Shown here one piece after another: positions 14,411-22,717 of a DNA stretch of 38,755 nt. The notes below the pieces were generated by a model. That model was given only the letters and a program-made list of their open reading frames with translations. It had not been told where the DNA came from and did no database searches. Each line of letters starts with the position of its first letter. Position 1 is the first letter of the stretch. Source of the stretch: an uncultured Blautia sp. GTDB taxonomy: Bacteria; Bacillota; Clostridia; Lachnospirales; Lachnospiraceae. A program made the position numbers and the translations under genes. The stretch lies in NCBI GenBank assembly GCA_937893675.1, contig CALBGI010000031.1:1-38755 (forward strand), given 5' to 3'.

Positions 14411-15775
14411 ATGATCAATATATTTGAAGTCAATGAAACCAACAAGATGATTGAGCAGGAAAATCTGGATGTGCGTACCATCACCATGGGAATCAGTCTT
14501 CTGGACTGTATTGACGGAGACCTGAAAACGCTCAATGAAAAAATATACAACAAGATTACAACCTGTGCCAAAGACCTTGTATCCACAGGAGAGAAGATTT
14601 CCATGGAATACGGGATCCCCATTGTAAACAAGCGGATTTCTGTCACACCCATCGCACTGGTGGGAGGAGCTGCCTGTAAAACCTCTGAGGATTTTGTCAC
14701 GATTGCAGAGACTCTGGACCGTGCCGCGAAGACGGTTGGCGTGAACTTTATCGGAGGGTTTTCCGCCCTTGTGAGCAAAGGCATGACCCGGGCAGAGGAG
14801 TTTCTCATCCATGCGATTCCGCAGGCACTGGCAAAAACAGAACGGGTGTGCAGCTCTGTCAACGTGGGCTCCACAAAAACAGGCATCAATATGGACGCCG
14901 TGAAGCTGATGGGAGAGATCGTTCTGGAAACGGCAAAAGCAAGCAGGGAACAGGATTCCCTGGGCTGCGCGAAGCTGGTTGTGTTCTGCAATGCGCCGGA
15001 CGACAATCCGTTTATGGCAGGTGCGTTCCACGGAGTGACAGAGGCGGACTGCATTATCAATGTGGGTGTCAGCGGGCCGGGGGTTGTAAAGACTGCGCTT
15101 CAGAAAGTGCGCGGCAAGGATTTTGAAACGCTCTGTGAGATGATTAAACGGACAGCCTTCAAGGTGACCAGAGTGGGCCAGCTGGTTGCGCAGGAAGCAT
15201 CCAGACGTCTGGGAGTTCCCTTTGGCATTGTGGATCTGTCTCTTGCGCCCACACCGGCGATTGGCGACAGTGTGGCGGAGATTCTGGAAGAGATCGGCCT
15301 GGAGAGAGCCGGTGCGCCGGGAACAACAGCGGCGCTTGCCCTTCTCAACGATCAGGTAAAAAAAGGCGGCGTTATGGCGTCTGCAGCGGTAGGCGGATTA
15401 AGCGGCGCGTTTATTCCGGTGAGTGAGGATCAGGGAATGATCGATGCGGTGACAGCGGGAGCCCTTACTTTGGAAAAACTGGAGGCCATGACCTGCGTAT
15501 GTTCTGTGGGACTTGATATGATCGCCATCCCGGGAGATACAAAGGCTTCCACGATATCCGGCATCATTGCAGATGAGGCTGCGATCGGCATGGTGAACCA
15601 GAAAACAACCGCGGTTCGTCTGATCCCGGTGATCGGCAAGGGCGTCGGTGAGACCGTGGAGTTTGGCGGTCTTCTGGGGTATGCGCCCATTATGCCGGTA
15701 AACCGTTTTTCCTGTGAGGCTTTTGTAGAGCGGGGCGGAAGAATTCCTGCGCCCATTCACAGCTTTAAAAATTAA
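14411..15775 (+). CDS. PFL family protein, UPF0210 (DUF711)
   Basis: This 454-residue protein matches the UPF0210 family, named PFL for structural resemblance to pyruvate formate-lyase-like glycyl radical proteins. The beginning NIFEVNETNKMIEQENLDVR and later stretches such as INVGVSGPGVV and GLLGYAPIMPVN are characteristic. It is cytoplasmic, with no signal or membrane segments. Its biochemical function has not been established to my knowledge. The constant link to the small ACT protein encoded just upstream suggests an amino-acid-sensing role. The stop is 8 bp before the -35 box of the tryptophan T-box promoter, and no terminator separates them. Confidence 0.92.
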   Translation: MINIFEVNETNKMIEQENLDVRTITMGISLLDCIDGDLKTLNEKIYNKITTCAKDLVSTGEKISMEYGIPIVNKRISVTPIALVGGAACKTSEDFVTIAETLDRAAKTVGVNFIGGFSALVSKGMTRAEEFLIHAIPQALAKTERVCSSVNVGSTKTGINMDAVKLMGEIVLETAKASREQDSLGCAKLVVFCNAPDDNPFMAGAFHGVTEADCIINVGVSGPGVVKTALQKVRGKDFETLCEMIKRTAFKVTRVGQLVAQEASRRLGVPFGIVDLSLAPTPAIGDSVAEILEEIGLERAGAPGTTAALALLNDQVKKGGVMASAAVGGLSGAFIPVSEDQGMIDAVTAGALTLEKLEAMTCVCSVGLDMIAIPGDTKASTISGIIADEAAIGMVNQKTTAVRLIPVIGKGVGETVEFGGLLGYAPIMPVNRFSCEAFVERGGRIPAPIHSFKN

Positions 15776-15783
15776 AAAAACAG

Positions 15784-15812
15784 TTGACAAAACTGATGCA
15801 CTGTGCTAAAGT
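15784..15812 (+). promoter_or_regulatory. Promoter of the T-box leader and trpXYZ
   Basis: TTGACA (15784-15789) and TAAAGT (15807-15812) are exactly 17 bp apart. Transcription would start around 15819, immediately before the T-box stem I sequences. Confidence 0.7.
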
Positions 15813-15818
15813 GATAAA

Positions 15819-16094
15819 CAGTTAAACCGATGAGAAAGAAGAGTAGGCAGTTAAGCTTCATTCCAGAGAGCGGAAGATGGTGGGATTTCCGTATGAGACT
15901 GATTGTTGAATGGCCTTTCGAGGGCGGCCCGAAATAAGAATTTTTAAAGTAGGCGCCGACGGGAACCGAACCCGTTATCAATCAGGAGTGTATGTTTGTA
16001 CATGAGAGAGTGGACATTTTGTCAATTTGAGTGGTACCGCGATAATAAGACTCTTATTACCGTCTCAAGCTATGCTTGAGGCGGTTTTTGTTTT
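15819..16094 (+). promoter_or_regulatory. T-box riboswitch, tryptophan specifier, upstream of trpXYZ
   Basis: The leader shows T-box hallmarks in order. Stem I begins around GATGAGAAAGAAGAGTA (from about 15830), followed by the AGAGAG loop E-type motif (15865-15870) and the distal loop region GGTGGGATTTCC. A specifier loop reads GAATGGCC with TGG at 15911-15913. The antiterminator bulge TGAGTGGTACCGCG is at 16028-16041, and a terminator stem ends the leader. TGG codes for tryptophan, and the downstream genes match a tryptophan ABC importer, so uncharged tRNA-Trp should allow readthrough. The specifier call rests on its position after GAA and on this agreement. Confidence 0.9.
16060..16094 (+). 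terminator. T-box attenuator terminator
   Basis: CCGTCTCAAGC (16060-16070) pairs with GCTTGAGGCGG (16074-16084) through an 11-bp stem with one wobble and a 3-nt loop, followed by TTTTTGTTTT. It is the off state of the T-box switch, about 110 bp before the trpX start. Confidence 0.88.
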
Positions 16095-16202
16095 GGGATT
16101 TTAGAGCGATTATCGCACATTCTTTCTCGCAGACAGCAAAGGAGGAGAATTGGCATATATTCTCCGGACAATTACATTTCAAAAAGAGAGAGGAGAAACA
16201 TC

Positions 16203-17198
16203 ATGAAAAAAACAATGATCACAACAGGAACTGCATTTGCAATGGTATTGTCGCTGATGGGAGGAACGGGAGTATGCGCGGCAGAAGCTGAGTATACGGT
16301 CGGAATCGAGCAGTTTGCGGAGCATGGCTCGCTGGACAACTGCCGCGAGGGTTTTCTGGAAGGTCTTGCTGAGGAAGGGATCGTAGAGGGAGAAAACCTG
16401 ACTGTGGAGTACAAAAATGCAGCGGCAGATATGGGGACAGCGGGACAGATTTCTGACAGCTTTGTCTCCGCCGATATGGATCTGCTGTGCGGGATCGCAA
16501 CACCCAGCGCGCAGAGCTGCTACAACGCAGCCATGGATGCAGAGATACCTGTAATTTATACGGCAGTGACAGATCCGGAGGCGGCAGAGCTTGTTGCGGA
16601 AGGCAAACCTGTGGGAGAAGTCACGGGTACAAGCGACAAGCTTCCGGTAGAAAAGCAGCTTGAGATGATCCGGGCGATGCTTCCGGAAGCAGAAAATATC
16701 GGCATTCTCTACACCACAAGTGAGGCAAATTCGCAGTCCGCGCTCAAGGAATATGAGGCTTTGGCCGGGGAGTATGGTTTTCAGATTGTATCCAAGGGGA
16801 TCACAGCTACGGCAGATATTCCCCTTGCAGCGCAGGCGCTTCTGGAAGAAGTGGACTGCCTTACAAATTTAACGGACAATACGGTTGTGAGCTCTTTGCC
16901 GACGATCCTTGAGATGGCAGGCGAAAAAAATATACCGGTATTTGGAAGCGAAATAGAGCAGGTGAAAATGGGATGCCTGGCAGCGGAAGGGCTGGATTAT
17001 GTGGCACTTGGAAGACAGACCGGAAAGATGGCGGCACAGATATTGAAAGGTGAGAAAAAAGCGTCGGAAATCCCGTATGAGACCATTGAAGAAGCTGCGC
17101 TTTATGTAAATACCGCAGTTTCAGAAAATCTTGGAATCGAAATCCCGGAAGCGCTTCTTGCGGAAGCGTCCGAAGTGTTTGAGGAGATTTCCCAGTAA
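16203..17198 (+). CDS. trpX: Tryptophan (tyrosine) ABC transporter substrate-binding protein
   Basis: This 331-residue protein belongs to the ABC substrate-binding family that includes TrpX. Typical stretches are AEHGSLDNCREGFLEGL, QISDSFVSADMDLL and PVIYTAVTDPEAAELV. It should bind tryptophan, perhaps also tyrosine, outside the membrane. The signal peptide covers about residues 1-29. Cys25 is preceded by TGV, which is not a proper lipobox, while AEA at 27-29 fits signal peptidase I. The start is ATG at 16203 with a GAGAGGAG site. Control by a tryptophan T-box and the following trpYZ genes strongly support the assignment. Confidence 0.9.
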   Translation: MKKTMITTGTAFAMVLSLMGGTGVCAAEAEYTVGIEQFAEHGSLDNCREGFLEGLAEEGIVEGENLTVEYKNAAADMGTAGQISDSFVSADMDLLCGIATPSAQSCYNAAMDAEIPVIYTAVTDPEAAELVAEGKPVGEVTGTSDKLPVEKQLEMIRAMLPEAENIGILYTTSEANSQSALKEYEALAGEYGFQIVSKGITATADIPLAAQALLEEVDCLTNLTDNTVVSSLPTILEMAGEKNIPVFGSEIEQVKMGCLAAEGLDYVALGRQTGKMAAQILKGEKKASEIPYETIEEAALYVNTAVSENLGIEIPEALLAEASEVFEEISQ

Positions 17199-17219
17199 AA
17201 GCATGGAGGTTTATGTGCT

Positions 17220-18101
17220 ATGGACTTTGTCATCACGATCCTTGAGCAGGGGTTGATTTATGGAATCCTTGCTCTGGGCGTTTACATCACTTACAAAATA
17301 CTGGATTTTCCGGATCTGACAGCAGACGGAAGCTTTCCGCTGGGAGCGGCGGTAAGCGCGGCGATGATCACGAGGGGCGTGAATCCCTATCTCACTCTTT
17401 TGGCCGCTTTTGCGGCAGGGATGCTGGCGGGGATCTGTACCGGACTTATCCATGTAAAAGGAAAGGTCCGGGATCTGCTGTCTGGGATTATCATGATGAC
17501 CGCTATGTGGACGATAAATCTTCGGATTGCGGGAACATCCAATGTACCTCTGTTTTCCAGGGAAACGATTTTTAAGAATGAATTTTTGGAAAATCTGCTT
17601 CCTGCTCCGGCAGCGCGGTACAGCACGATCTTGGTGATTCTGGTGCTCACCGTTTTTGTGAAGCTTCTGCTTGATTTTTATATGAACAGTAAGTCCGGCT
17701 TTTTGCTGCGGGCGGTGGGCGACAATGAACGGCTGGTAGCTGCGCTGGCAAAGGATCAGGGCAATATCAAGATCCTCGGGCTTGCCATCGCAAATGGGCT
17801 GATCGCCCTGTCCGGCTGTGTGTTTGCCCAGGAGGAGAGAGTTTTTGAAATTTCCATGGGTACCGGAGCGATTGTGATCGGTCTTGCCAGCGTTATCATT
17901 GGCACCAGCATTTTTAAAAAGCTGACGTTCGTCAAAGCTACCACATCGGTCATTATCGGCTCTGTTTTTTACAAGACATGCACGGCAGTCGCCATGAAAA
18001 ATTTTGAACCTCAGGATATGAAGCTTATCACGGCACTGCTGTTTCTGGCGGTTCTTCTTGTAAGTATGGGACGTAAGAGGAGGACGAAGACAAATGCTTG
18101 A
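17220..18101 (+). CDS. trpY: Tryptophan ABC transporter permease
   Basis: This 293-residue integral membrane protein has about eight hydrophobic segments. The start reads FVITILEQGLIYGILALGVY, followed by the family feature TYKILDFPDLTADGSFPLGA. It resembles branched-chain amino-acid-type permeases and pairs with TrpX and TrpZ. It is 21 bp after trpX, and its end overlaps trpZ by 8 bp, so the three are translationally linked. The ATG at 17220 is chosen; an ATG at 17213 is in another frame that stops early. Confidence 0.9.
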   Translation: MDFVITILEQGLIYGILALGVYITYKILDFPDLTADGSFPLGAAVSAAMITRGVNPYLTLLAAFAAGMLAGICTGLIHVKGKVRDLLSGIIMMTAMWTINLRIAGTSNVPLFSRETIFKNEFLENLLPAPAARYSTILVILVLTVFVKLLLDFYMNSKSGFLLRAVGDNERLVAALAKDQGNIKILGLAIANGLIALSGCVFAQEERVFEISMGTGAIVIGLASVIIGTSIFKKLTFVKATTSVIIGSVFYKTCTAVAMKNFEPQDMKLITALLFLAVLLVSMGRKRRTKTNA

Positions 18102-18867
18102 GTTGAAAGATATCTGCAAATATTACAATCCGGGTACGGTCAACGAAATGTGTCTGTTCCACAATTATCAGCTGCAGGTAAAGGACGGAGAATTTGTTTC
18201 TGTGGTGGGAAGCAATGGCTCCGGAAAGACATCCATGCTGAACATCATCTGCGGAAGCATCCCTGTTGAGTCCGGAAAAATCCTGCTGGATGGAAAGGAC
18301 ATCACAAAAGAGAAGGAATACAAGCGCAGCCGCCGCATTGGAAGAGTGTATCAGAACTCGGCGCTTGGCACATGTCCCGGCATGTCGATCCTTGAGAACA
18401 TGTCTCTTGCAGACAATAAGGGCAAAGCCTATGGATTTGGGCGCGGCATTAACCGGAAGCGGACGGATTACTACAGGGAGCTTCTGCGGGAATTGAATCT
18501 CGGGCTTGAGGACAAGCTGCATGTGAAGGTTGGGTCGCTTTCCGGCGGACAGCGCCAGGCTATGGCGCTGCTGATGTCTACCATGACGCCCATAGAATTT
18601 TTGATCCTGGATGAGCATACGGCGGCGTTGGATCCGAAGACAGCAGAGACGATCATGGAGTTGACCGGACGGTTTGTGCGGGAAAAAAGGCTTACCACGA
18701 TCATGGTAACGCACAATCTGCGCTATGCGGTAGAGTATGGCAGCCGCCTTCTGATGATGCATCAGGGAGAGAATGTCATTGACTGTGCAGGTGAGGAAAA
18801 AGCAAAGCTTGGCATAGAAGACATTCTGGAAAAATTTAATGAGATCAGCATTGAGTGCGGGAATTAG
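18094..18867 (+). CDS. trpZ: Tryptophan ABC transporter ATP-binding protein
   Basis: This 257-residue ATPase powers TrpXY. Walker A is GSNGSGKTS (39-47), the ABC signature is LSGGQRQAMAL (about 149-159), Walker B is FLILDE with the catalytic Glu (about 169-174), and the H-loop is in MVTHNLRYA. The helical insert region (GFGRGINRKRTDYYRELL) is common in this transporter class. It overlaps trpY by 8 bp and converges with tmcAL, its stop lying only 14 bp from the end of that minus-strand gene. Confidence 0.92.
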   Translation: MLELKDICKYYNPGTVNEMCLFHNYQLQVKDGEFVSVVGSNGSGKTSMLNIICGSIPVESGKILLDGKDITKEKEYKRSRRIGRVYQNSALGTCPGMSILENMSLADNKGKAYGFGRGINRKRTDYYRELLRELNLGLEDKLHVKVGSLSGGQRQAMALLMSTMTPIEFLILDEHTAALDPKTAETIMELTGRFVREKRLTTIMVTHNLRYAVEYGSRLLMMHQGENVIDCAGEEKAKLGIEDILEKFNEISIECGN

Positions 18868-18904
18868 AAACAGGAAACGAGCTATATGATCCGTACCTGT
18901 TTTC
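18867..18904. terminator. Weak stem-loop between convergent trpZ and tmcAL
   Basis: GAAACAGG (18867-18874) can pair with CCTGTTTTC (18896-18904), with an inner ACG/CGT extension. Short T runs follow on both strands. It overlaps the last codons of tmcAL. It could serve as a bidirectional terminator, but the long internal loop weakens the case. Confidence 0.4.
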
Positions 18905-20213
18905 GGTATTCATGGACAAAGGGCTGTCCGGTTTTCCGCGAAAGGATCCCTTCATAAAGATTGGAAGCAAAAACCGTTTCCCGGAAAGCGGTGAGATTTT
19001 CCGGGGAAAGAAGCGAGGCCGCTTCTCCTGCTCTGGTGAGCAGAGGGATCTGGCTTCGCTTTTTGATTTCCGAAAGCAGAGAAGAACTGCTTTTGCGAAA
19101 GCCAAGAACTCTGGCGCAGGAGAGGCTTTCCGGTACCGATTCAATCCCCAGAAGCGCGTGGAGCAGCGCCCGCCGGATGCGTGTGTAGGTAAGCTCCCTG
19201 GTCTTGAGGAGATCGCAAAAAGAGGAAAATCCGTTATATCCGCCCAGATGATTTGCAATGCGGCGAGCCAGGGCTGGGGACATGTCCAGATACCGTACAA
19301 GTTCGTCTTCGCTGCGGGACAGCAGACAGTAATGGAGGACGGTGTCAAAATCCTGCTCCGTTATCCAGGAGCGCTGGCTGACAGCATTGCCAAACAGACT
19401 GCGCGCGGCCTCGGGAATCTGCCCGTACAGATGTGACATATCCAGCTCTTTTGCAGCGTCGGACAGCTGTTGGACGGCAGACGGGTCTGTACAGGCCTGG
19501 TCAGCTGTCTGTGACAGGCGGTTCAGCGCCCGGCGTATGGCGGAAGCGGAGGCAAAGCGATCCGGGGACAAATTGGGGTCGTGATATCCGGCGCCTTCTC
19601 GCTTCAGCGTCACAGGCAGGATAGAGCTGTGCAGGGTCAGCAGAGCCTTGCAGTATTCCAGACCCAGAATGTTGTTGGGAGAAGAAAGAAGATGGGAAAG
19701 CTCATCCAAAAAAGCGGGGCCCGCTTCCCCGGAAGCTGCAGGCGCGCCGGACAAATTCCGGCAGTAGGCAAAAAGCGCCTGACTTCTGGCGGCTGGGAAG
19801 GAGTTTCCGGAAGCCAGAGATTCCCGGAGAAGACGCTGATAGTCTCCTGGTTCTTCCGCGAGAATCTGCGCCAGCTTCAAAAGACCGGAGAGGTTTCCGG
19901 CTTCGCTTCCAAAGCAGAGCATATCTACAACGCCGAGGGAATCCAGAAGCTGTACCGCTCCCCTGGCGAAAATTTCTGCGCTGGCCGTGGAGATGCAGAC
20001 GGGAAGCTCCAGAACCAGATCTGCACCGCAGCGAAGGGCCATTTCGGCCCGGAGATGCTTGGGAAAAAGGGCGGGAGCGCCCCGTTGTACGTAATCCCCG
20101 CTCATGGCAACGATGATATGATCAGCCCCAAGAACTTCTTTTGCATATTGGATCTGGTAAGCATGACCCTTGTGAAAAGGGTTGTACTCTGCTATAATTC
20201 CGGCAGTTTTCAT
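18882..20213 (-). CDS. tmcAL: tRNA(Met) cytidine acetate ligase (YlbM/DUF795 family)
   Basis: This 443-residue nucleotidyltransferase-like protein uses acetate and ATP to make N4-acetylcytidine at the wobble base of elongator tRNA-Met. The N terminus GIIAEYNPFHKGHAYQIQ contains the HxGH motif (His14-Lys-Gly-His17). Further family blocks are AMSGDYVQRGAPALFPKHLR and GADLVLELP. The start chosen is the ATG reading down from 20213 with GAGG eight bases upstream. A longer frame back to 20258 lacks a good site and would add 15 unlikely residues. The Shine-Dalgarno can be hidden in a hairpin. It faces trpZ and diverges from pta. Confidence 0.93.
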   Translation of the reverse strand: MKTAGIIAEYNPFHKGHAYQIQYAKEVLGADHIIVAMSGDYVQRGAPALFPKHLRAEMALRCGADLVLELPVCISTASAEIFARGAVQLLDSLGVVDMLCFGSEAGNLSGLLKLAQILAEEPGDYQRLLRESLASGNSFPAARSQALFAYCRNLSGAPAASGEAGPAFLDELSHLLSSPNNILGLEYCKALLTLHSSILPVTLKREGAGYHDPNLSPDRFASASAIRRALNRLSQTADQACTDPSAVQQLSDAAKELDMSHLYGQIPEAARSLFGNAVSQRSWITEQDFDTVLHYCLLSRSEDELVRYLDMSPALARRIANHLGGYNGFSSFCDLLKTRELTYTRIRRALLHALLGIESVPESLSCARVLGFRKSSSSLLSEIKKRSQIPLLTRAGEAASLLSPENLTAFRETVFASNLYEGILSRKTGQPFVHEYRKQVRII

Positions 20214-20221
20214 AAATTGCA

Positions 20222-20245
20222 CCTCAAAAAATACTTTTTCTGAGG
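20222..20245 (-). promoter_or_regulatory. Hairpin covering the tmcAL ribosome binding site
   Basis: On the minus strand CCTCA (20245-20241) and the following A5 run can pair with T5 and TGAGG (20226-20222), leaving one bulged G and a GTA loop. TGAGG is the Shine-Dalgarno of tmcAL. Pairing would block initiation, so translation may be tuned by this structure. That effect is inferred. Confidence 0.5.
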
Positions 20246-20266
20246 CATATTCTATCACTGTAGTGC

Positions 20267-20295
20267 TTGAAATACAAGGAGTGTAGGGGTATAAT
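20267..20295 (+). promoter_or_regulatory. Promoter of pta-ackA
   Basis: TTGAAA (20267-20272) and TATAAT (20290-20295) are separated by 17 bp. The leader to the pta ATG at 20336 is about 35 nt, including an AAAGGAG site at about 20320-20326. Confidence 0.8.
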
Positions 20296-20335
20296 AAACG
20301 TATCTATGATGTATTAACGAAAGGAGCCATGAATC

Positions 20336-21343
20336 ATGGGATTTATTGATGTACTGAAAGACAGGGCAAGAGCGAATGTAAAAACCATCGTACTGCCGGA
20401 GACAGAGGACGCAAGAACTCTGGAGGCAACTGAGAAAATCCTGAAAGAGGGCATTGCGAAGGTTATTCTTGTTGGTAATGAAGAAACCGTTAAGAAAAGC
20501 GCAGCAGAGGGCGGCTATGACATCAGCGGAGCTGAGATCATCGACCCGGCTGTTTCTGAGAAGACACAGGGCTACATAGACAAGCTTGTTGAGCTTCGTC
20601 AGAAAAAAGGCATGACTCCGGAACAGGCAAGAGAGATCCTTCTCAACCAGTACCTGTACTACGGCGTTATGATGGTAAAAATGGGAGACGCAGACGGAAT
20701 GGTTTCCGGCGCATGCCACTCTACAGCAGATACCCTGCGTCCCTGCCTTCAGATTCTGAAAACAAAACCGGGAACAAAGCTTGTTTCCGCATTTTTCCTG
20801 ATTGTTGTTCCGGACTGTGAGTATGGCGCAAACGGCGCGTTTGTGTTTGGCGATTCCGGTCTTGTACAGAACCCCAATCCGGAAGAGCTTGCAGCGATCG
20901 CAGCATCCTCCGCAGAGTCCTTTGAACTGCTTGTACAGGAAGAGCCGGTAGTTGCGATGCTTTCCCATTCCACAAAGGGAAGCGCAAAGCATGCAGACGT
21001 AGACAAGGTTCTGGAAGCTACCAGAATTGCCAAGGAAGAGCATCCGGAGCTGAAGCTTGACGGCGAATTCCAGCTTGACGCAGCGATCGTTCCGAGCGTG
21101 GGCGCTTCCAAGGCACCGGGCAGCGATGTTGCAGGTAAGGCAAACGTATTGATCTTCCCGGATCTGGATGCAGGAAACATTGGCTACAAGCTGGCACAGC
21201 GTCTTGCCAAGGCAGAGGCTTATGGACCTGTGACCCAGGGTATTGCAAAACCGGTCAACGATCTTTCCCGCGGATGCTCTGCAGATGATATCGTAGGTGT
21301 GGTAGCAATCACTGCAGTACAGTGCCAGGCGCAGGATAAATAA
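20336..21343 (+). CDS. pta: Phosphate acetyltransferase
   Basis: This 335-residue short-form enzyme moves the acetyl group from acetyl-CoA to phosphate, giving acetyl phosphate. The N-terminal TIVLPETEDARTLEA, the central MVKMGDADGMVSGACHSTAD and the C-terminal ANVLIFPDLDAGNIGYKLAQ blocks are characteristic of the family. Length matches the single-domain Firmicute type and lacks the long N-terminal domain of the enterobacterial enzyme. It is the first gene of the two-gene acetate operon and is followed by ackA after 19 bp. Codon use is strongly biased, fitting a highly expressed fermentative enzyme. Confidence 0.97.
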   Translation: MGFIDVLKDRARANVKTIVLPETEDARTLEATEKILKEGIAKVILVGNEETVKKSAAEGGYDISGAEIIDPAVSEKTQGYIDKLVELRQKKGMTPEQAREILLNQYLYYGVMMVKMGDADGMVSGACHSTADTLRPCLQILKTKPGTKLVSAFFLIVVPDCEYGANGAFVFGDSGLVQNPNPEELAAIAASSAESFELLVQEEPVVAMLSHSTKGSAKHADVDKVLEATRIAKEEHPELKLDGEFQLDAAIVPSVGASKAPGSDVAGKANVLIFPDLDAGNIGYKLAQRLAKAEAYGPVTQGIAKPVNDLSRGCSADDIVGVVAITAVQCQAQDK

Positions 21344-21362
21344 GGATAAGGAGAGTAAAAAC

Positions 21363-22550
21363 ATGAATGTATTGGTTATCAACTGCGGAAGTTCTTCCCT
21401 GAAGTATCAGCTTATCAACTCTGATTCAGAGACCGTTCTCGCAAAGGGGCTTTGCGAAAGAATTGGCATCGACGGACGTCTGGTTTACCAGAAGGCTGGC
21501 TGTGACAAAGAGATCACAGAGGCTCCGATGCCCACCCACAAGGAAGCGATCCAGATGGTTCTGGATGCGCTGACCAATGAAAAAACAGGCGCGATCCAGA
21601 GCCTGAAGGAAGTGGATGCCATCGGACATCGTGTTGTGCACGGCGGCGAGAAATTTGCTTCCTCCGCAGTGATCACAGAGGAAATGATCCAGGCAGTGGA
21701 AGAGTGCAACGACCTTGCGCCGCTTCACAATCCGGCGAACCTGATCGGTATCCGTGTCTGTGCGGAACTGATGCCGGGCGTACCGCAGGTTGGCGTATTT
21801 GATACAGCCTTCCATCAGACAATGCCGCCGAAGGCTTATCTCTACGGCCTTCCGCTGGAATACTACAAAAAATACAAAATCAGAAGATATGGCTTCCACG
21901 GAACCTCCCACAGCTTTGTTTCCAAGCATGCGGTTGAATTCCTCGGCCTTGACAAGGATAATTCCAAGGTGATTGTTTGCCACCTGGGCAATGGTTCTTC
22001 CATCAGCGCAGTGGTAAACGGCAAATGTATTGACACCACCATGGGTCTGACTCCTCTGGAAGGCGTGATCATGGGAACACGTTCCGGAAGCATTGATCCG
22101 GCGATCATGGAATTCATTGCAAAGAAAGAAAACCTGGACATTGCAGGTGTGATGGATGTTCTCAACAAGAAGTCCGGTCTTCTGGGCATGTCAGGAATCT
22201 CCAGCGACATGCGCGACCTGGAAGATGCAGCCGCTGAGGGAAATGTAGATGCGAAGAATGCCAGAGAAGCTCTTGGCTACGGCATTGCAAAATACGTAGG
22301 CGGTTATGTGGCAGCCATGGGCGGAGTGGACGCGATCGTATTTACCGCTGGTATCGGCGAGAACGACTGGCTTGTACGTGAGGATGTATGCTCTTACTTT
22401 GGATATCTTGGAATCTCCATTGACAAAGAAGCAAACAGAAAGCGCGGCGAGGATGTAGTCATCTCTACTCCGGATTCCAAGGTGAAGGTTGCAGTGATCC
22501 CGACCAACGAGGAACTTGCTATCTGCCGCGAGACAGTAGCTCTGGTATAG
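21363..22550 (+). CDS. ackA: Acetate kinase
   Basis: This 395-residue enzyme converts acetyl phosphate and ADP to acetate and ATP, the energy-yielding step of acetate fermentation. The family start VLVINCGSSSLKYQL (residues 3-17) and the second signature around GHRVVHGGEKF are intact. ATP-site stretches such as HLGNGSSISAV and FTAGIGEND are also present. The length is usual. It lies 19 bp after pta with an AAGGAGAG site and ends before a strong terminator, so pta-ackA forms a compact operon. Confidence 0.97.
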   Translation: MNVLVINCGSSSLKYQLINSDSETVLAKGLCERIGIDGRLVYQKAGCDKEITEAPMPTHKEAIQMVLDALTNEKTGAIQSLKEVDAIGHRVVHGGEKFASSAVITEEMIQAVEECNDLAPLHNPANLIGIRVCAELMPGVPQVGVFDTAFHQTMPPKAYLYGLPLEYYKKYKIRRYGFHGTSHSFVSKHAVEFLGLDKDNSKVIVCHLGNGSSISAVVNGKCIDTTMGLTPLEGVIMGTRSGSIDPAIMEFIAKKENLDIAGVMDVLNKKSGLLGMSGISSDMRDLEDAAAEGNVDAKNAREALGYGIAKYVGGYVAAMGGVDAIVFTAGIGENDWLVREDVCSYFGYLGISIDKEANRKRGEDVVISTPDSKVKVAVIPTNEELAICRETVALV

Positions 22551-22592
22551 GCCACTGCCGTATCGGTACAATCGAGAGTGAACAGTCAGGAA

Positions 22593-22626
22593 GGCGGTTT
22601 TGCATGAGCGGAACCGCCGTTCTTTT
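22593..22626 (+). terminator. Terminator of pta-ackA
   Basis: GGCGGTT (22593-22599) pairs with AACCGCC (22612-22618) around a 12-nt loop, and a T-rich tail (TTCTTTT) follows. Confidence 0.75.
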
Positions 22627-22662
22627 GGGAAGGGCAACGATTTGTTTTTTATTAAAATATCG

Positions 22663-22691
22663 TTGACAAAATACGGCAAGCTATGTATAAT
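22663..22691 (+). promoter_or_regulatory. Promoter of yceD-rpmF
   Basis: Perfect TTGACA (22663-22668) and TATAAT (22686-22691) boxes are 17 bp apart, 26 bp before the first start codon. The leader would be roughly 20 nt. Confidence 0.88.
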
Positions 22692-22717
22692 TGGTTAGGT
22701 GTGGATAGGAGATAACT

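Noticed and set aside
20255..21382. A 375-codon minus-strand open frame opposite pta
   Set aside because: It is antisense to the complete pta gene, cysteine-rich with no recognisable domain, and has no ribosome binding site that stands out.
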